In this document: in pieces, positions 11,129 to 22,665 of the stretch
Layout: each line of letters starts with the position of its first letter
Numbering within the stretch: the first letter of the stretch is position 1
DNA from: Ceratorhiza oryzae-sativae
Lineage: Eukaryota > Basidiomycota > Agaricomycetes > Cantharellales > Ceratobasidiaceae
DNA: 64,000 nt
Reading direction: 5' to 3'
NCBI GenBank assembly: GCA_030998015.1
Contig: JARWMV010000246.1
Coordinates: 62,001-126,000, forward strand
Program-made: the position numbers and the translations under genes
Notes under the pieces: model-generated
Databases searched by the model: none
The model's input: only the letters and a program-made list of their open reading frames with translations
What the model was told of the DNA's origin: nothing

Positions 11129-12598
11129 ATGTTTTTCTCTCGCACCAGCTGGGCGTTTGGGCGACTGGCGTCTCAGCGATACACCCACTCCTCCACACCC
11201 CGACCAGCGACCCAGAGCATTTCATCCCTCTCACGTCCCTTTCAAGATTTCTTTGAATCCTCGTCAGATCCCAGCAGCCTGATAACTCGTTCGTCTTTTG
11301 AACCCTTTGCCACTCGGGGTCTCCCAGTTCTACTCCAAGCCAACTTGGTATCCGAGGCGAGCGAGACTATTGTTATCAAAGAGTAGCTCTTGACGAGTTA
11401 TCAGACTTCGCCAGACTCTTACGAAATCACCGAGAAAGGATCAGCCGTCCTACAGGAGCTTGAGAAACGAATGGAAACGGCAAAGCTATCCATAGGTAAG
11501 AAGCGCTCGTCCCTCCAGTAAGTCCCACATAGGTTTAGCAGATCCTTGGTCATCCTTCTTTGGCTCCAACCTGGTAGGTCGCCCGGATAGACCCCAGGCA
11601 GCGAGTATATTTAGAGGTGCAAGAGCGGCTCTCAATACACTTTGGACAGAGCTGGGGACTTCATACACGAGGTTTGTCATTTCGTGTGAACTGGCCACTC
11701 GGCGGGATAAAGATATACAGCTGCTCTCCAGGTCGAAGAGCCCACATACTTGCGCCCAGCCCCCACTGGAACAAAGTACCATCTCTATGTGCCTATGCCC
11801 GGTATGCCATGATTTGACTCGTGCCCACACTACGTTTGATCGACGCTCAGCAATTTGATAGACGGGATCCAAACGCTCTTGCGCTGCCCTGGTTGCACAA
11901 CAACCCAGCTCACATCCTATGCACTCACCAGGCCTGATACACCTCCTCCATCCGCCGCCTCGGGGCCAGCGCAAGTCAATGTCGGTCTCTCGGCCCTCCG
12001 ACATCATGCCTGTGACGTCTTTTACGCTCTCGTGACCCGTCCTGGAGTTGTACCTCACGAAGATCGGATACGCACCGCGCTCCTTGCCTCTGTCAACGGC
12101 CATGTTTCCACATCCCCACGATCTGTACCCGCTCGCATATTAATCGATGATAGTGCTGGCCTCGCACTTTCTGGCCAACGCGCACGACATTGGTTCGACC
12201 GACTCCGTTTAAGTATTGAGCAAGCTTGCCCACGCGTTATGGACGGACGTGTCGCCGAATTAGATCGACAACCCGGGCGGATTTTCGTCCCCTCTGCGCC
12301 TGGGACTAGCTTGATCGGCGGACCTTTGACTCTAATCCCACACCACGGACAGGCACAACCAGGCCACGTAAAGGGCTTTGTGCTTGGGAACTTTCGGACA
12401 GCCGACGTATCGCCTGGAGAAACCTGTGCGAGCTGCCATGGCCCATTGGAACGTATCCAGGTATCGTGGGTTGCAAAAGTTTCTCTCGGTGGGAGCGAAA
12501 CGGACAGCAGAGGCGAGAACGGCCAAGTCACTGTCCGAGTGCTGGACCCTTTGCCGATGTTGGCTGCATTGGCTGCGGCGGACATACTCGTCTCGTAA
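11129..12598 (+). CDS. uncharacterised protein with mitochondrial-type presequence
   Basis: I do not recognise this family. Five in-phase exons: 11129-11347, 11405-11495, 11533-11671, 11713-11801, 11862-12598; 424 residues. The second exon could start at 11387 instead (39-nt intron, same frame). The N-terminus (MFFSRTSWAFGRLASQRYTHSS) has Arg and Ser but no acids, like a mitochondrial targeting peptide. The middle has EKGSAVLQELEKRMETAKL and YHLYVPMPDGIQTLLRCPGC, and the last 190 residues hold an Arg/Leu-rich helix, a GPLTLIPHHG turn and a second C-x-x-C (CASC). The two CxxC pairs could bind metal. The exon junctions and uniform codon use make a real gene likely; the opposite-strand frames through 11486-12654 are shadows. 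Confidence 0.6.
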
Positions 12599-13308
12599 TA
12601 TAACTCGGTGTGTGGCCCTGTGATTGGTATATTACCTATCGTGCTTTGAATCATACATCACCACTCAGTCATCTTTACTCAACTTATCGTGTTAGGTCCA
12701 AGAACAATCATGTCAGTTTTTGAGCTCATCTCAGTACTGCGTGCTTGTGCCGGTGATCAACTGCAGTCGATCGCCAGTCGGTGTCCTAAGCCCAAGCCCT
12801 ATCTATCTACCTAGTTAACCATCCCGCTCGTTTCGGGATCGTCCTTCAAGTTGCCGCCGGCTAGAAGCCCGGACTCTCTTTCATTTAGCGCTGATCATGC
12901 GAGCGCGCCGCATGTGAGCCTCCGAATACGCCAAGATCATAGTGCCTAATTTTCTCGCGGACAATTTGCTCGCGACTGATACGGAGCAATCGTTCCTGGA
13001 TACGATCACAGTAAGCCGTTTACAAATACACAAAGTTAGGCAACTCCGTATTCACAAGCCCCGTTTTATGCCCGAAATGCAGTGGACAACTCATTTCGGC
13101 CAAGTTGGACAGGCCTGTGATTGACGTTTGCGCTGGTTTTGCGGTGATGCATCACAGAACGGAACATGAACGGGGGGAGGCAGTTATGCGGGATAAGGCG
13201 GGGTCCGTGCTGGCGATGAACTGACTATTGTGGCCGGTCTGTAGACCGTATCCAGAGACAACTTCTATCATACCAGCTTCAGGTGGGTATCAAAGGGTGA
13301 AAAATGGG
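12599..13308. other. intergenic, tyrosinase upstream region
   Basis: About 0.7 kb with no supported gene. A short open frame at 12942-13124 has no family resemblance and no clean exon context. The region ends in the tyrosinase core promoter. Confidence 0.4.
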
Positions 13309-13315
13309 TATAAAA
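13309..13315 (+). promoter_or_regulatory. TATA box of the tyrosinase gene
   Basis: TATAAAA 87 bp upstream of the tyrosinase ATG (13402), followed by a pyrimidine-rich start region (TCCCCATCATCCGCTCTCTCC). A clear TATA element is rare among the genes of this window and suits a regulated, highly expressed gene. Confidence 0.65.
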
Positions 13316-13401
13316 TGAGAGGCAAAAGTGCGCTCTATTCCCCATCATCCGCTCTCTCCTCACATTCACCAGCCTTTTCTGCAATCAACGAGCTACATCC
13401 C

Positions 13402-14866
13402 ATGTCTACTTTGAAGCTTATCGCAATCAGCGCACTTGCGCTCGCTGGAAACGCTCTTGGTGCCTGCACTAAACCTGCCGTGCGCAAGGAGTATCGCACT
13501 CTGAGTGTTGCCGAAAAGGTCGAGTTTGTTCGTGCACTCACTGTAAGCTTATCGTTCTCCATCGTCGGGCTGCTCTCACTCCTTTCGTCTAGTGCTTGGG
13601 CAAACTCCCTCATGGCTCGAAGCTCACCAAGACCCGCATTGCTGGTGGCATTGCTCTCATCAACGAGACTGCCTCGCTCTACGATGACTGGGTGTACCTC
13701 CACATGGACAGCAACGTCAAGACCCACGTTACTGCTCGTGAGTTTACATTTCGCATACTTCAATTTGATTATTTACTAAATTCAATCAAGTGTTCTTCCC
13801 GTGGCATCGCTGGTATCTCGACGCGTTCGAGCACGAGCTCAAGGACAAGTGCCAGTTCAAGGGCACCATCCCGTACTGGGACTGGACAAAGGGTGAGACC
13901 TGGCTACCTGGCCGAGTGACTTCAGCGCTGACATTGCTCTTTAGACGTCGCCAACATCAAGGCCTCTCCTATCTTTGAATCCAACAATACCTATGGTCTT
14001 GGTACTTGGGGAACTGCAGAGTCCAAGTGGCACGTTACCGATGGCGCATTCGCCAAGACTATCCGTGCCTACCCTGTTCCGCATATCATCCAGCGCAACT
14101 ATAACCCTCAGGTAAGATTCTATGCCCAGTTAAATACTTCGGTTTACTAAATTAGTCCACCGCATCTAGCCTTTCCGCACCAACTTTATCTTCCCCTTCG
14201 AGTACCCGAACAAGGACAAGTTTGCCAACGAAACCGCTACCCCTGAAGAAATGCACCGTATAATCGAGTCATTCGAGGGCGATTTTAACGCTTTTGGTGC
14301 TGCTATGGAAGGTCCCCGTGCTCAGGGTGTTCACAACGCAATGCACTTGACTATCGGAGGGTGAGTCGTTCTCATTGGGACTATCTTTGCTAAATAGGGA
14401 ACTCATTTTCACATAGTGACATGTCTGACCCCTCGCCTACTCCTTCCGATCCTCTCTTCTGGCTCCACCACTCGGTGAGTATGGTTGTATGCGCGGTGAC
14501 AAGGACAAATACTCATCTGACCGACCTCGACTTCTAGCAACTTGATCGTATCTGGGCCAAGTGGCAAGCTCGCCGTCCCGCCAATGCCCGCTCGTTCGCT
14601 GGAGGAACCATCCAAGTCTTGGACCTCTTTGACGAATATCCTACCGGTGCGCACCACAATCATCAACCCACTCTAACCCATTCTAACTCGCTTAACCAGG
14701 CTTGCCTTTCCCCGGTGCGACCACCAAGAGTCTCTTGCCCGTCTCCGGAATGGAGTCTGCAGACGTCCCGGTTGAGCAAGTCATGAGCATCACTGGCAAC
14801 TACACCAACCCGATGACCAAGTTCAGCGGTGGACGCCTCTGCTATATTTATGACGACATGATCTAA
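13402..14866 (+). CDS. secreted tyrosinase (type-3 copper monophenol monooxygenase)
   Basis: Oxidises phenols or catechols to quinones with a binuclear copper site. Eight in-phase exons: 13402-13542, 13593-13737, 13791-13892, 13945-14111, 14170-14360, 14417-14474, 14538-14646, 14700-14866; 359 residues. A signal peptide (MSTLKLIAISALALAGNALG) precedes ACTKPAVRKEY. Copper A: YLHMDSNV, then FFPWHRWYLDAFEHEL, with three ligand-position His. Copper B: HNAMHLTIGG, then DPLFWLHHSQLDRIWAKWQ, again three His. The DxxPYWDW motif is present as IPYWDWTK. There is no long C-terminal lid domain, so this is a short secreted form as found in many fungi. Last residues RLCYIYDDMI. All key residues are present, so it should be active. 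Confidence 0.93.
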
Positions 14867-15506
14867 ATCGTCTGCGGCAACACGGTTTGGCCAAAAGGGT
14901 TGACCGCTGCGCATATGCCCCGGTTAAAGGCTCGCGGGTATTTAATTGGCTTCTTTCATTTGGAATTGGGGTTTTGTAAAGGATCTGCGTAATAGATATT
15001 AGATTCTGCTAGCATCTCAGCGTGATGTCTAAGGCCAAGCAGCTATCATTTAAGACGGTGCCAGTAGTTTTCGGGAGAGCCGTGAGCACATAACACCTAC
15101 GCCAAGTGACATGACTGCTTTACATACGCTGATCTCAATTCAAACTTAGTTTGTTAGATGTATATTTTTGGCATGAGTTGTGTGCTGTTTGGGAGAACAC
15201 AGTGAAACACAACTACTCCCCAGGACACCCATCGAAAGCGTTGGAGGTGGAACATGGTGTAAACGTCAGTCGATCTTTCTAAACAAAACAAAAAAAATTC
15301 TTATCCGGCGCTTGCTTGAGCTGGAGTTCGATACCAGTGCTGTACCATTGTCTGAACATTTCTGAGGTCAAGCTCCAAATCAACCATAAATCGTTTATTT
15401 CAAGTCTACAGTTCTTTAAGCAACACAGAGCGGGTAAACCCGGCCCGCTGCCAGGGCCATTCATCTAAGGTAACCACAGATATCTTGGACCAAACAGTAC
15501 AACTGG
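14867..15506. other. intergenic between convergent tyrosinase and GMC genes
   Basis: 3' flanks of two convergent genes. No coding frame with support. A short A-rich run (about 15283-15299) is the only notable feature. Confidence 0.4.
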
Positions 15507-18216
15507 CTAACTTTTCTTGATTGGGTACGCAGCTTTGACCATATCCGCGGCTTTTTCTCCAATGGCAAGCGCTGGCGCCTCCTACATAGGCCGAGTCAGT
15601 CTCGCTATAATTGGTTTGAAATGCTATAAACATAGCGCACCGTGTGACCAGATATTATCGTCGGCATTACGCTACAGTCGGCGATCCTTAACCCTTTTAT
15701 CCCATACACCCTCAGTCGCGCATCTACAACGCTACCGATTCTCGCAGTGCTCGTTGGGTGGTACAGCGTTTCTACACGCGCTCGGGCTTCCCGCACGAGG
15801 GCATCATCGTCTGCCTCCAGCAACGCATGATCCAGGGCAGGTGTGCGGTCCGTATGATCAATGAGGCTTCGTAGGGGTTCTGTTTGAGCGAGACGCAACG
15901 CGAGGCGCATCCCCCGAACAAAAGTATCAATGTCGTGTTGGGTGCCTAGATAACTGGTATAATGGTGTGCATTTGTTGTACAATCCTTCATGTAGCTACT
16001 CACTTGGGTTCAATAACAGGCGCATCGAATGGATCATTGCTTCTCAACGTAATACTTCCCGTGCTTGTTGGCCTGAGTAGAGCCAGGTTAGACGAATATT
16101 TGAGTCAAGGCGTGGCGGCTGACCTCAGCGCGACGGTATTGATAGTCATCAAGTCTCCGTTGGCAATATGATCCTTGCCGTGGTTCTTGAACCCGAGCGG
16201 TAAAGCAATTAGTTCGATGTCAGGTGCTGCAGGGCCGGAAGTAGTGTCTTCACTAAGGGGCGAAAGGCCAGGGAACAGTTTCGGATCATCTGATCGTACG
16301 AAGCAGGCGGCTTCTCCGAGCTGTAGGAAATTCGCATGAGCCAAGTGGGCGCATAGGAATAGGCAACATGTTCACATTACTGGTAAGTGGGCCAGACTTG
16401 AATAACACATACTGCATGACTGCTTTAAAACGCTTCAGTTTGTCGCTCAAGGAGGTTGGCTTGGCCATGAAGTTCAACGACTCTCCAGGCAAAACGCGGA
16501 AGCGAACATTTACTGATTGGTGGTCCATGAGATGGTCACCAACGCCAGGTAAGTCGTGAATGATGGGTATGTGATGTTTTTTGAGTTCCCGAGCTGGGCC
16601 TATTCCCGAATTCATAAGTATATGCGGTGTATGGACAGCACCAGCGCTACGAAAAGTTCAGCATATAGCGGGCGGTTGTGACCGAAGAGACGGTTACCAT
16701 AGTATCACTTCCTTCCGAGCTTGGACTCGGAATCGGGGCGCTCCTTTGGTTCGGGCAAACTCGACCCCTATAGCACGCTTTCCCTCGAACAGGATTCGTG
16801 TAACGTGGGCGTTTGTTGCCACAGTTAAATTTGGGCGAGCTAAAGCAGTGGGAGTAAGATAAGCGGCTTCGGCGGAGCACCTGGTAAACATGGGTGTGAT
16901 GTAGGTCATAATCTAAAGTGTGAATGATCAGTGGAGGGTCAAGTGTTCAATGCGTGTGATAAACCTTCGAAACACCTAGAGTTCCGCTACACATAGAAAA
17001 TACCAATTAGTACAATCCCCCAATATTTAGGGCTACCAACCTTGCTGTGTTAAACTGTGCAATCCGATCTCAATGTGAATCACAGGCTATGCAGGCAATG
17101 ATAATACGTACGTCCGAATTTCTAGGAATCCCGATAGCTTGACAGGCGTCTACAAACGAGCGAGAGATGTTTGAATAGTTTCCAGTGAATCCAGTCTGCA
17201 AAGAATATATCAAGTTGAACATGAGGATGTACTGGTCAGCATACTTGTATTGGCCCATCCCTTCCTCGCTTTGATTCATCTACTGGAAAGTCTGGGTGCG
17301 GATGGAAAGTCTCAAATTTACGGAACGACCTGCAATGGTCGCGTTCAAATATCAATGCACCTGAACGAACCACCTACTTCTGGAAATGCTCAAACTCCCA
17401 CTCCTTTCCTTCAGCCTCCTCAGTCACCTTGCTCCACTCGTCGTAATCCGTGGGAGCACCCCAATGGAACCTGAACGATACCAAGACGAGTAAACAAAAG
17501 TAGGAGATAAACGTCCAGACGTGATCCTACATCATTGCGTTGCTTGAGGAGCCTGTGTTACAAATACGGATCGGTTAGCGCGGACCATCCTTGAGTGTTG
17601 TAAGATAGCGCCCTTACACCCCCCAAGTAATTTCGCTATTGATCGTCAGAAATGGAACTTTCGCAGTCGCACAAATAAACCCTTACCCCGAGTCTAGAAT
17701 AGCTCGCGGTCGTTACAATTACGTTGTGGCACAGTATGCAAATCCCAGTCGTACTTTGACCTCATGATTTTGCCGTACCCTGCTGGGATGACCGAGATAT
17801 CGAGGGCAACGCCACTATATGAACTTTGTCAACTCAATTCTCAAGAGCATTCGCCTCGGTTACTCGCCTCGTCCCGGCTTCGAGCAGAAGCACCTTGAAG
17901 TCGGAGCGCTCTGACAAGCGCGACGCAAGAGCCGATCCAGATGTGCCTGCTCGCGAATATTAACATTCGAGCAATAGCCTTGTCCGAGCTTCTGCTTACC
18001 TCCACCGATGATGATAAAATCGTACTCAAAATCGCCTCTGGACTTGTCGGATTTCGCAGGACCATCAGAAGGCTCTCCAACGTTCTCCGGGTTGTCCACC
18101 AGCCCGCGTTTTACGATGTGCTCCGCCGGCCCTTTGAGTCGCGCAACAAGGACTGCAAGTGCCACTGCACTAGCCGCGACGATGGTAATTTGTTTCGCCT
18201 CCAAAGGGAAGGTCAT
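15507..18216 (-). CDS. GMC oxidoreductase with N-terminal membrane anchor (possible in-frame stop)
   Basis: FAD-dependent glucose-methanol-choline oxidoreductase; alcohol or sugar oxidase/dehydrogenase with unknown substrate. The N-terminus has a hydrophobic anchor (ITIVAASAVALAVLVARL). Exon 1 is 18216-18000, exon 2 17946-17868 and exon 3 starts 17814. Motifs in order: FIIIGGGTSGSALASRL, VLLLEAGTS, IPAGYGKIM, DWDLHTVPQ, LGGSSSNAMM, GAPTDYDEW, FPVDESKRG, NLTVATNAHVTRILF, GAVHTPHILMNSGIGP, DLPGVGDHLMDH, and the C-terminal HPTSTARIG and ISGHT, ending APALAIGEKAADM at 15507. Intron 2 must be GC-AG (donor GCGAGT). Near 17694-17696 the best frame (PQRNCNDRELF, then TRGK) is broken by TAG; the only GT-AG escape would be a 29-nt intron. 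So the gene may be damaged, or the base may be wrong. Confidence 0.75.
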
Positions 18217-18849
18217 AGCTTGTGTTCCAGTCGACGATGTGCTTTACATTGGTAGTTTATGAAGGGAGGAAGGGCCCACAATCCGAGGAATACAACCTAT
18301 AGCCTCGGCTATGTCCAGCCCGAGTCCGTGAACTCATGACTTGTTGTAAAGCCGACCAGACCTAACACACACGTGAAATATGCGTACTCAAAGGACTTAG
18401 CGGCGTGTTGCAATTATGTGAGAACGCCTGAAACCATGAGCAGGTTGGTGGACGGAATGGGCAGTGTTCATCACGGTGTTGATATAGCGGCATTTATTTA
18501 CTCTGTTTCAAATTAGTCATGACACAACAGACCAGTCTTAACTTGGTATGATAACCTTACGCTAATAGACCCCAAGTTTGAGGCAGGATACAGCCAGAAT
18601 GGGTATATATTGGCATCAAGCCCCATGCTCGCGCACATTTCCTCTACTCACAGTAGCATGGTTCAACAAGTTCCTGCCTGGCGATCTCTAGAAAAAACAG
18701 TCGCAGAATTGAGTCGCACTCTAGTTAGAATCAATTCTGTAGGCTAGCGAACCCGTGTGCCTAGCATATTCAAGGTTACCGGGCAGGACTCAATTGTAGC
18801 GACAAAATACGCTTTGAGAGACCATCAGCTCTTTGATACGGATTCATTA
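18217..18849. other. intergenic
   Basis: Upstream region of the GMC gene and flank of the F-box repeat arm. No supported gene or element was found. Confidence 0.35.
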
Positions 18850-20900
18850 TTATACACTCGAATCACCACACACTACAGAATGTATTTGCTCTGGTATTGT
18901 GTCACTCATTTGTCCGTTTTCCTCCATGTACATCAAGCGCATGTTGCCTCTAATTAGGGCATATCGATACAACGGCCGAGACGTAGCAGATCGATATACT
19001 CATCGACCCTTTTCAGCTCCTTAAAGGCCTCTGACTCCCATTCCTCCCTGTAGTATCCATGAGGCAACTCCAGATCAAGTTTGTATATGCTGAACCTGCA
19101 ACACACATTCGGCCACAAAAAGTGCAGGTATCTACTCACATCTGTCAGAGTATTCGTTCGCCCCGCGACAAAAATACCCACTTGGCTACCTCCCAAATCT
19201 GACCTGGAGTAAAGTTGTGAAGTTTGAACGGATCCCTTGATAGACAACGGAACGCAGTATATCGAGGCGTGGGCGCAAATGACTCAGCCGTGTACTCGGG
19301 TATAGTCTCGGTGCTCATGTCAAGTTCAAGAAGCAGTCGCTCAAGCCGAGGAAGATTCCGAGCAAACTGGACCAAGTCACCCATATCCGCTTTCTCATGG
19401 ACGCAGATGATCGTCACCAGATTCGGCCACGCCGAAAACAGAGCATGGCACCCAGTTGGCGACTCGCCAAGTCGAACGCCACTCATCCCGATGTGTTCAA
19501 ATGGGAGTCGTTCGAGAGCCTTCAACGTGTCGGAAGAACATGTGGGGTAGGTAATTTCTTTGCCTCTTGAAAGGTTAATATCTAATTTCGAGACTTGCGG
19601 GCTAATTTCGCAAATACGTAGAAGCAATTGGTCTTTTCAACATTGAGGGTTGGGTTAGAATAAGCATAACGGCAGGCATATGGAACCTTGGACGAAAACA
19701 TACCAAGTTGGTCAGGCTTTATACAGTTTTGATCTGGCCAATAGAATATACGAATACATTCCAGTCGCTTGAATAATACCTCTATCGACAACAGGTCCAT
19801 AAACCAAGGGATACTAGGTGGACTCAATATAGCTATCTCTCGGAGCGATGGAAACAAATCAGCCGACGCCGCTTCTATAGGTAATGGATAAAAGCACGAA
19901 ATCAATAAGTCGCGTAGAAACGGCAGACGACCAAGCGTTTGTAACGCAGAGGGGTGAAGAGTTGAAACATTGCTCGATAGCCGCTGAAGGTTTCGGAAAA
20001 CACTGTACCCCTGAAGCACGCCGCTATGATAAGAGGGCACGGTATGAGGGCTTGTGTGGGTTTCTTTGTTAGAAGAGCTTGGGTTGAAGGTGAGATCTCT
20101 GAGGTTAGGCGATCTCGATGCCAATGCGGAGAGCACCATAGTGTCTTGTTGGGCCGTCCAACCAGACATAAAGTTGTCGATCTTTACAGAATATACTGAT
20201 GGTGAGCATAGAAGAGAAACCCAGCCCATAGAGTGACCATATCCTGCTTCGTGGAGATCTAAGGATTTGAGGTTTGGAAACAAAGCCCTGCCTTTCGAGT
20301 GGGCATCTAATGCCAGGCGAACGGCCTCTAGGCAAACATCCCTATTTCGATTACCATGACTGATGCTAATCCTCTGAACGAAAGGCGCATAAAATTCAAA
20401 TCGCGCAAAGCTCGAGGCATCGAGGGTCGAGGGAATTTCCTGAGAACAAAGTTATCTATACGGCCATCATAACAGCCAAGGTCATGCAACATACAATAGC
20501 TTCCACTCTCCCGTAAACACGGTCCGTGATTCTGACGCCACGTACTGGCACCATTACGTCGAGAACGTCTATCAAGGAGCCCCAGAGAAGAGGTGCGGCC
20601 GCATGAAACGCCATTCGAGAAACTACTAGGAGCGTAAGGTGATGTCGCGTATCGAGGTGACGGAAGGTAAGATCAAGCAATTCGGGTAGATTGAAGAACC
20701 GCTCTACAGCTGTAGTCATCCTTTGGAATATTTGTCGCTTTTAGATTACTCAGAGCGGTGGTGGTTCACTTTAGCATCCATTGATATGTCAGCTGTCATC
20801 GTGTACACGTGGTTTAAATTACGAGCCAAATCAAAACTGGACAAGGCCTGTGCAACCATCGTCTCGATAGTTTGCGTAACCAAGGACCCGAGGACATCCC
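18850..20900. repeat. inverted duplication, arm A (F-box gene plus promoter)
   Basis: This segment matches 37070-39120 in inverted orientation over its whole length, including about 180 bp upstream of the F-box start codon and about 100 bp after its stop. Shared non-coding landmarks are the promoter string ACACGTGGTTTAAATTAC and the 3' string TTTGCTCTGGTATTGTGTC. By eye the arms agree at roughly nine bases in ten; I could not compute the exact figure. Confidence 0.85.
18954..20719 (-). CDS. F-box/LRR-like protein, copy A
   Basis: Predicted substrate receptor of an SCF ubiquitin ligase, 529 residues. Exons: 20719-20495, 20439-19704, 19632-19182, 19131-18954, all in phase. The F-box is at residues 8-48 (FFNLPELLDLTFRHLD, LTLLVVSRMAFHAAAPLLW). 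It is followed by an irregular leucine-rich solenoid: FPNLKSLDL, SPNLRDLTF, FRNLQRLSS, LPFLRDLLISCFYPLP, LFPSLREIAIL, FKRLECIRIFYWP, LPRLERLLLELDM, and a conserved end helix (YLHFLWPNVCC). Such F-box proteins form large, fast-evolving families in Agaricomycetes; targets are unknown. The gene has a full-length, colinear, inverted relative at 37246-39011. Confidence 0.85.
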
Positions 20901-21643
20901 AACGGGGCTGCTGTTGATCGCGCCCGATCTTGTGTCCGTCACGCCCGCGGTGGGACTAATCGTTTGCTTGTTCACGTACAACCTACAGAATCTTTCTTCA
21001 TCTCACTCACGACTAGGAGCCGACATAGGCACTCGCGCAGCATAGCACACTAGGGGCTGAGCTTTTTATTGGGCCGTGCACATATGTAAGGGCAGGCGAG
21101 CGTCGGCCGACGCGGCTGGTAAACATTCCAGGGCCACAATATCGAGCAAAACGAGTAGATGACACTTAGATTAACCGGTCAAACAAACTAAAACCGTCGA
21201 CCTAAGCCAACATGTGAAGACGAGAATGGCGGCGTGGTTGATCTACTTTGAAGCGGGTGAATGTTTGTCAACGTAAACACTCTGTGTTTTGACCCAGGTC
21301 TGCGCCCTAATATTTAAGTGAAATAAATTAACTTAAAGCATGTGATGGATAAATACCAGCCGTATAGGCGTGATTGCTCTATCAAAAATCAACTTTACAT
21401 GGCCTTGGCCAATAGGGTAGTGCAAAAATACTGCATCCCGCGCATACACCCACTTTTCTTTCCGTGATAGGCGTCTATCACCAACAGCAAGTTTCATCGT
21501 TCAAAAAACCCATGAGTATTCTTTATCAGAGCTCGAGTCAACAAGGTCCATTTTCAGTACTTTATACAAGGATAGAAAGAAAGGTCGAAAACGTCATCGA
21601 CAATTCAATTCGTTCGATCAGCGGATTGAGTTAAATCTTGAAC
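20901..21643. other. intergenic
   Basis: No open frame with coding character. AT-rich stretch near 21300-21350. Nothing else supported. Confidence 0.35.
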
Positions 21644-22665
21644 CTATTTGAATCCGAGCTGTGGCATCTTGTGGATCCTTGCGCGTGCCCAAAGGCTTAG
21701 GACAGCTATAACGGGTGCAATATAGTACACAATGATCCTCCCAGCTCGTGGAATCCAAGACCGTCCCCACGTTGTCTTTGAGGCGCCCAAGGCAATTGTC
21801 AAGAGCATCATTGGGAGGACGATATAGCCGGAAAGGCTAGCAAACCAACGGTCAGTAACTTTAGGTGCCCCGGCGAGAACCACGGCCAAAGTTACGTACC
21901 GGTGCCACTTCCACAAAGACTTTCCACGCGCTTCACCCCCGACCGCAACGCCTTTGCCCCAAAGAGAAGCCGCCCCAACTGCGCCTTGAATCACCTAATT
22001 AATTGGGCTCTTAATTAAGTGGGAGAGAATCATATAGGGCAGACTAACCAATAGGATGAGGGTTGTGAGCCCAACGCGCTGAAACCAACCAGTGAGTTTA
22101 CGCCGCAGCGTGGAGAATCCCCAACGCACCGAATGCGCACTGGCGAAATGATTCCACCCCATTCTCTGCTTATAGTAGATGATAGCAATCGATCCCACAA
22201 GAATGAACGGCACACCGAGGCCGAGCTGGTAGATCTGGTGGCGACTGCGACCAGCCTCCTTTGAGGCGGCGCTAAGCGTCGGTTGGAGGGTAAGAACGCC
22301 CATTGCGAAGCAGAATACGGCGAGAGTTTGCATCGTCGGGTGGGCGGCGAAAACTCCGATCTTCCGGACGTCAGCATAGAAAACATTGTACCAGGTATAC
22401 ACTACGATAACCTGCAATAAAGTTGTGGGGTGGCTACCGTAGATGGTTGCATATACGTACGGCGAGCGGCACCTGTAAGGAGCGTGATGAGTGAGATTGA
22501 CGACAATGAGCTGGCAAGACGCACCAAGACCATAGCTGCTAGTGGCAGGTCTCGCGCCCGTTCTTCCTGTCGCTGCATGACACTGTCAATGGCCTCTGCA
22601 TCGACGGCGGCGTCTCGGCGGGTGTGGGGTGGAGTTAGCAACGGCTGGCGTTCGCGTCCGTTCAT
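21644..22665 (-). CDS. cytochrome b561 domain protein
   Basis: Transmembrane di-heme electron carrier, 267 residues. Exons: 22665-22525, 22472-22461 (12 nt), 22411-22049, 21994-21900, 21836-21644. Helices: LAAMVLVPLAVIVVYTW; TMQTLAVFCFAMGVLTLQP; IYQLGLGVPFILVGSIAIIYY; VGLTTLILL; SGYIVLPMMLLTIALGA; IIVYYIAPVIAVLSLW. The four expected heme-ligand His are seen in AAHPTMQ, SRHQIYQ, FASAHSV and KWHRLSG. The N-terminal 40 residues are polar and cytosolic. Without the 12-nt exon (VPLA) the first helix does not join: no donor in the preceding frame has the phase needed by the exon at 22411. The ligand pattern is that of eukaryotic b561 reductases; electron donor and acceptor are unknown. Confidence 0.82.

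Noticed and set aside
11486..12654. Two long minus-strand frames
   Set aside because: They overlap the plus-strand gene at 11129-12598, whose exons join in phase across four introns; the minus frames have no splice logic.
17694..17723. 29-nt intron in the GMC gene
   Set aside because: Shorter than known fungal introns and leaves the following junction out of phase.
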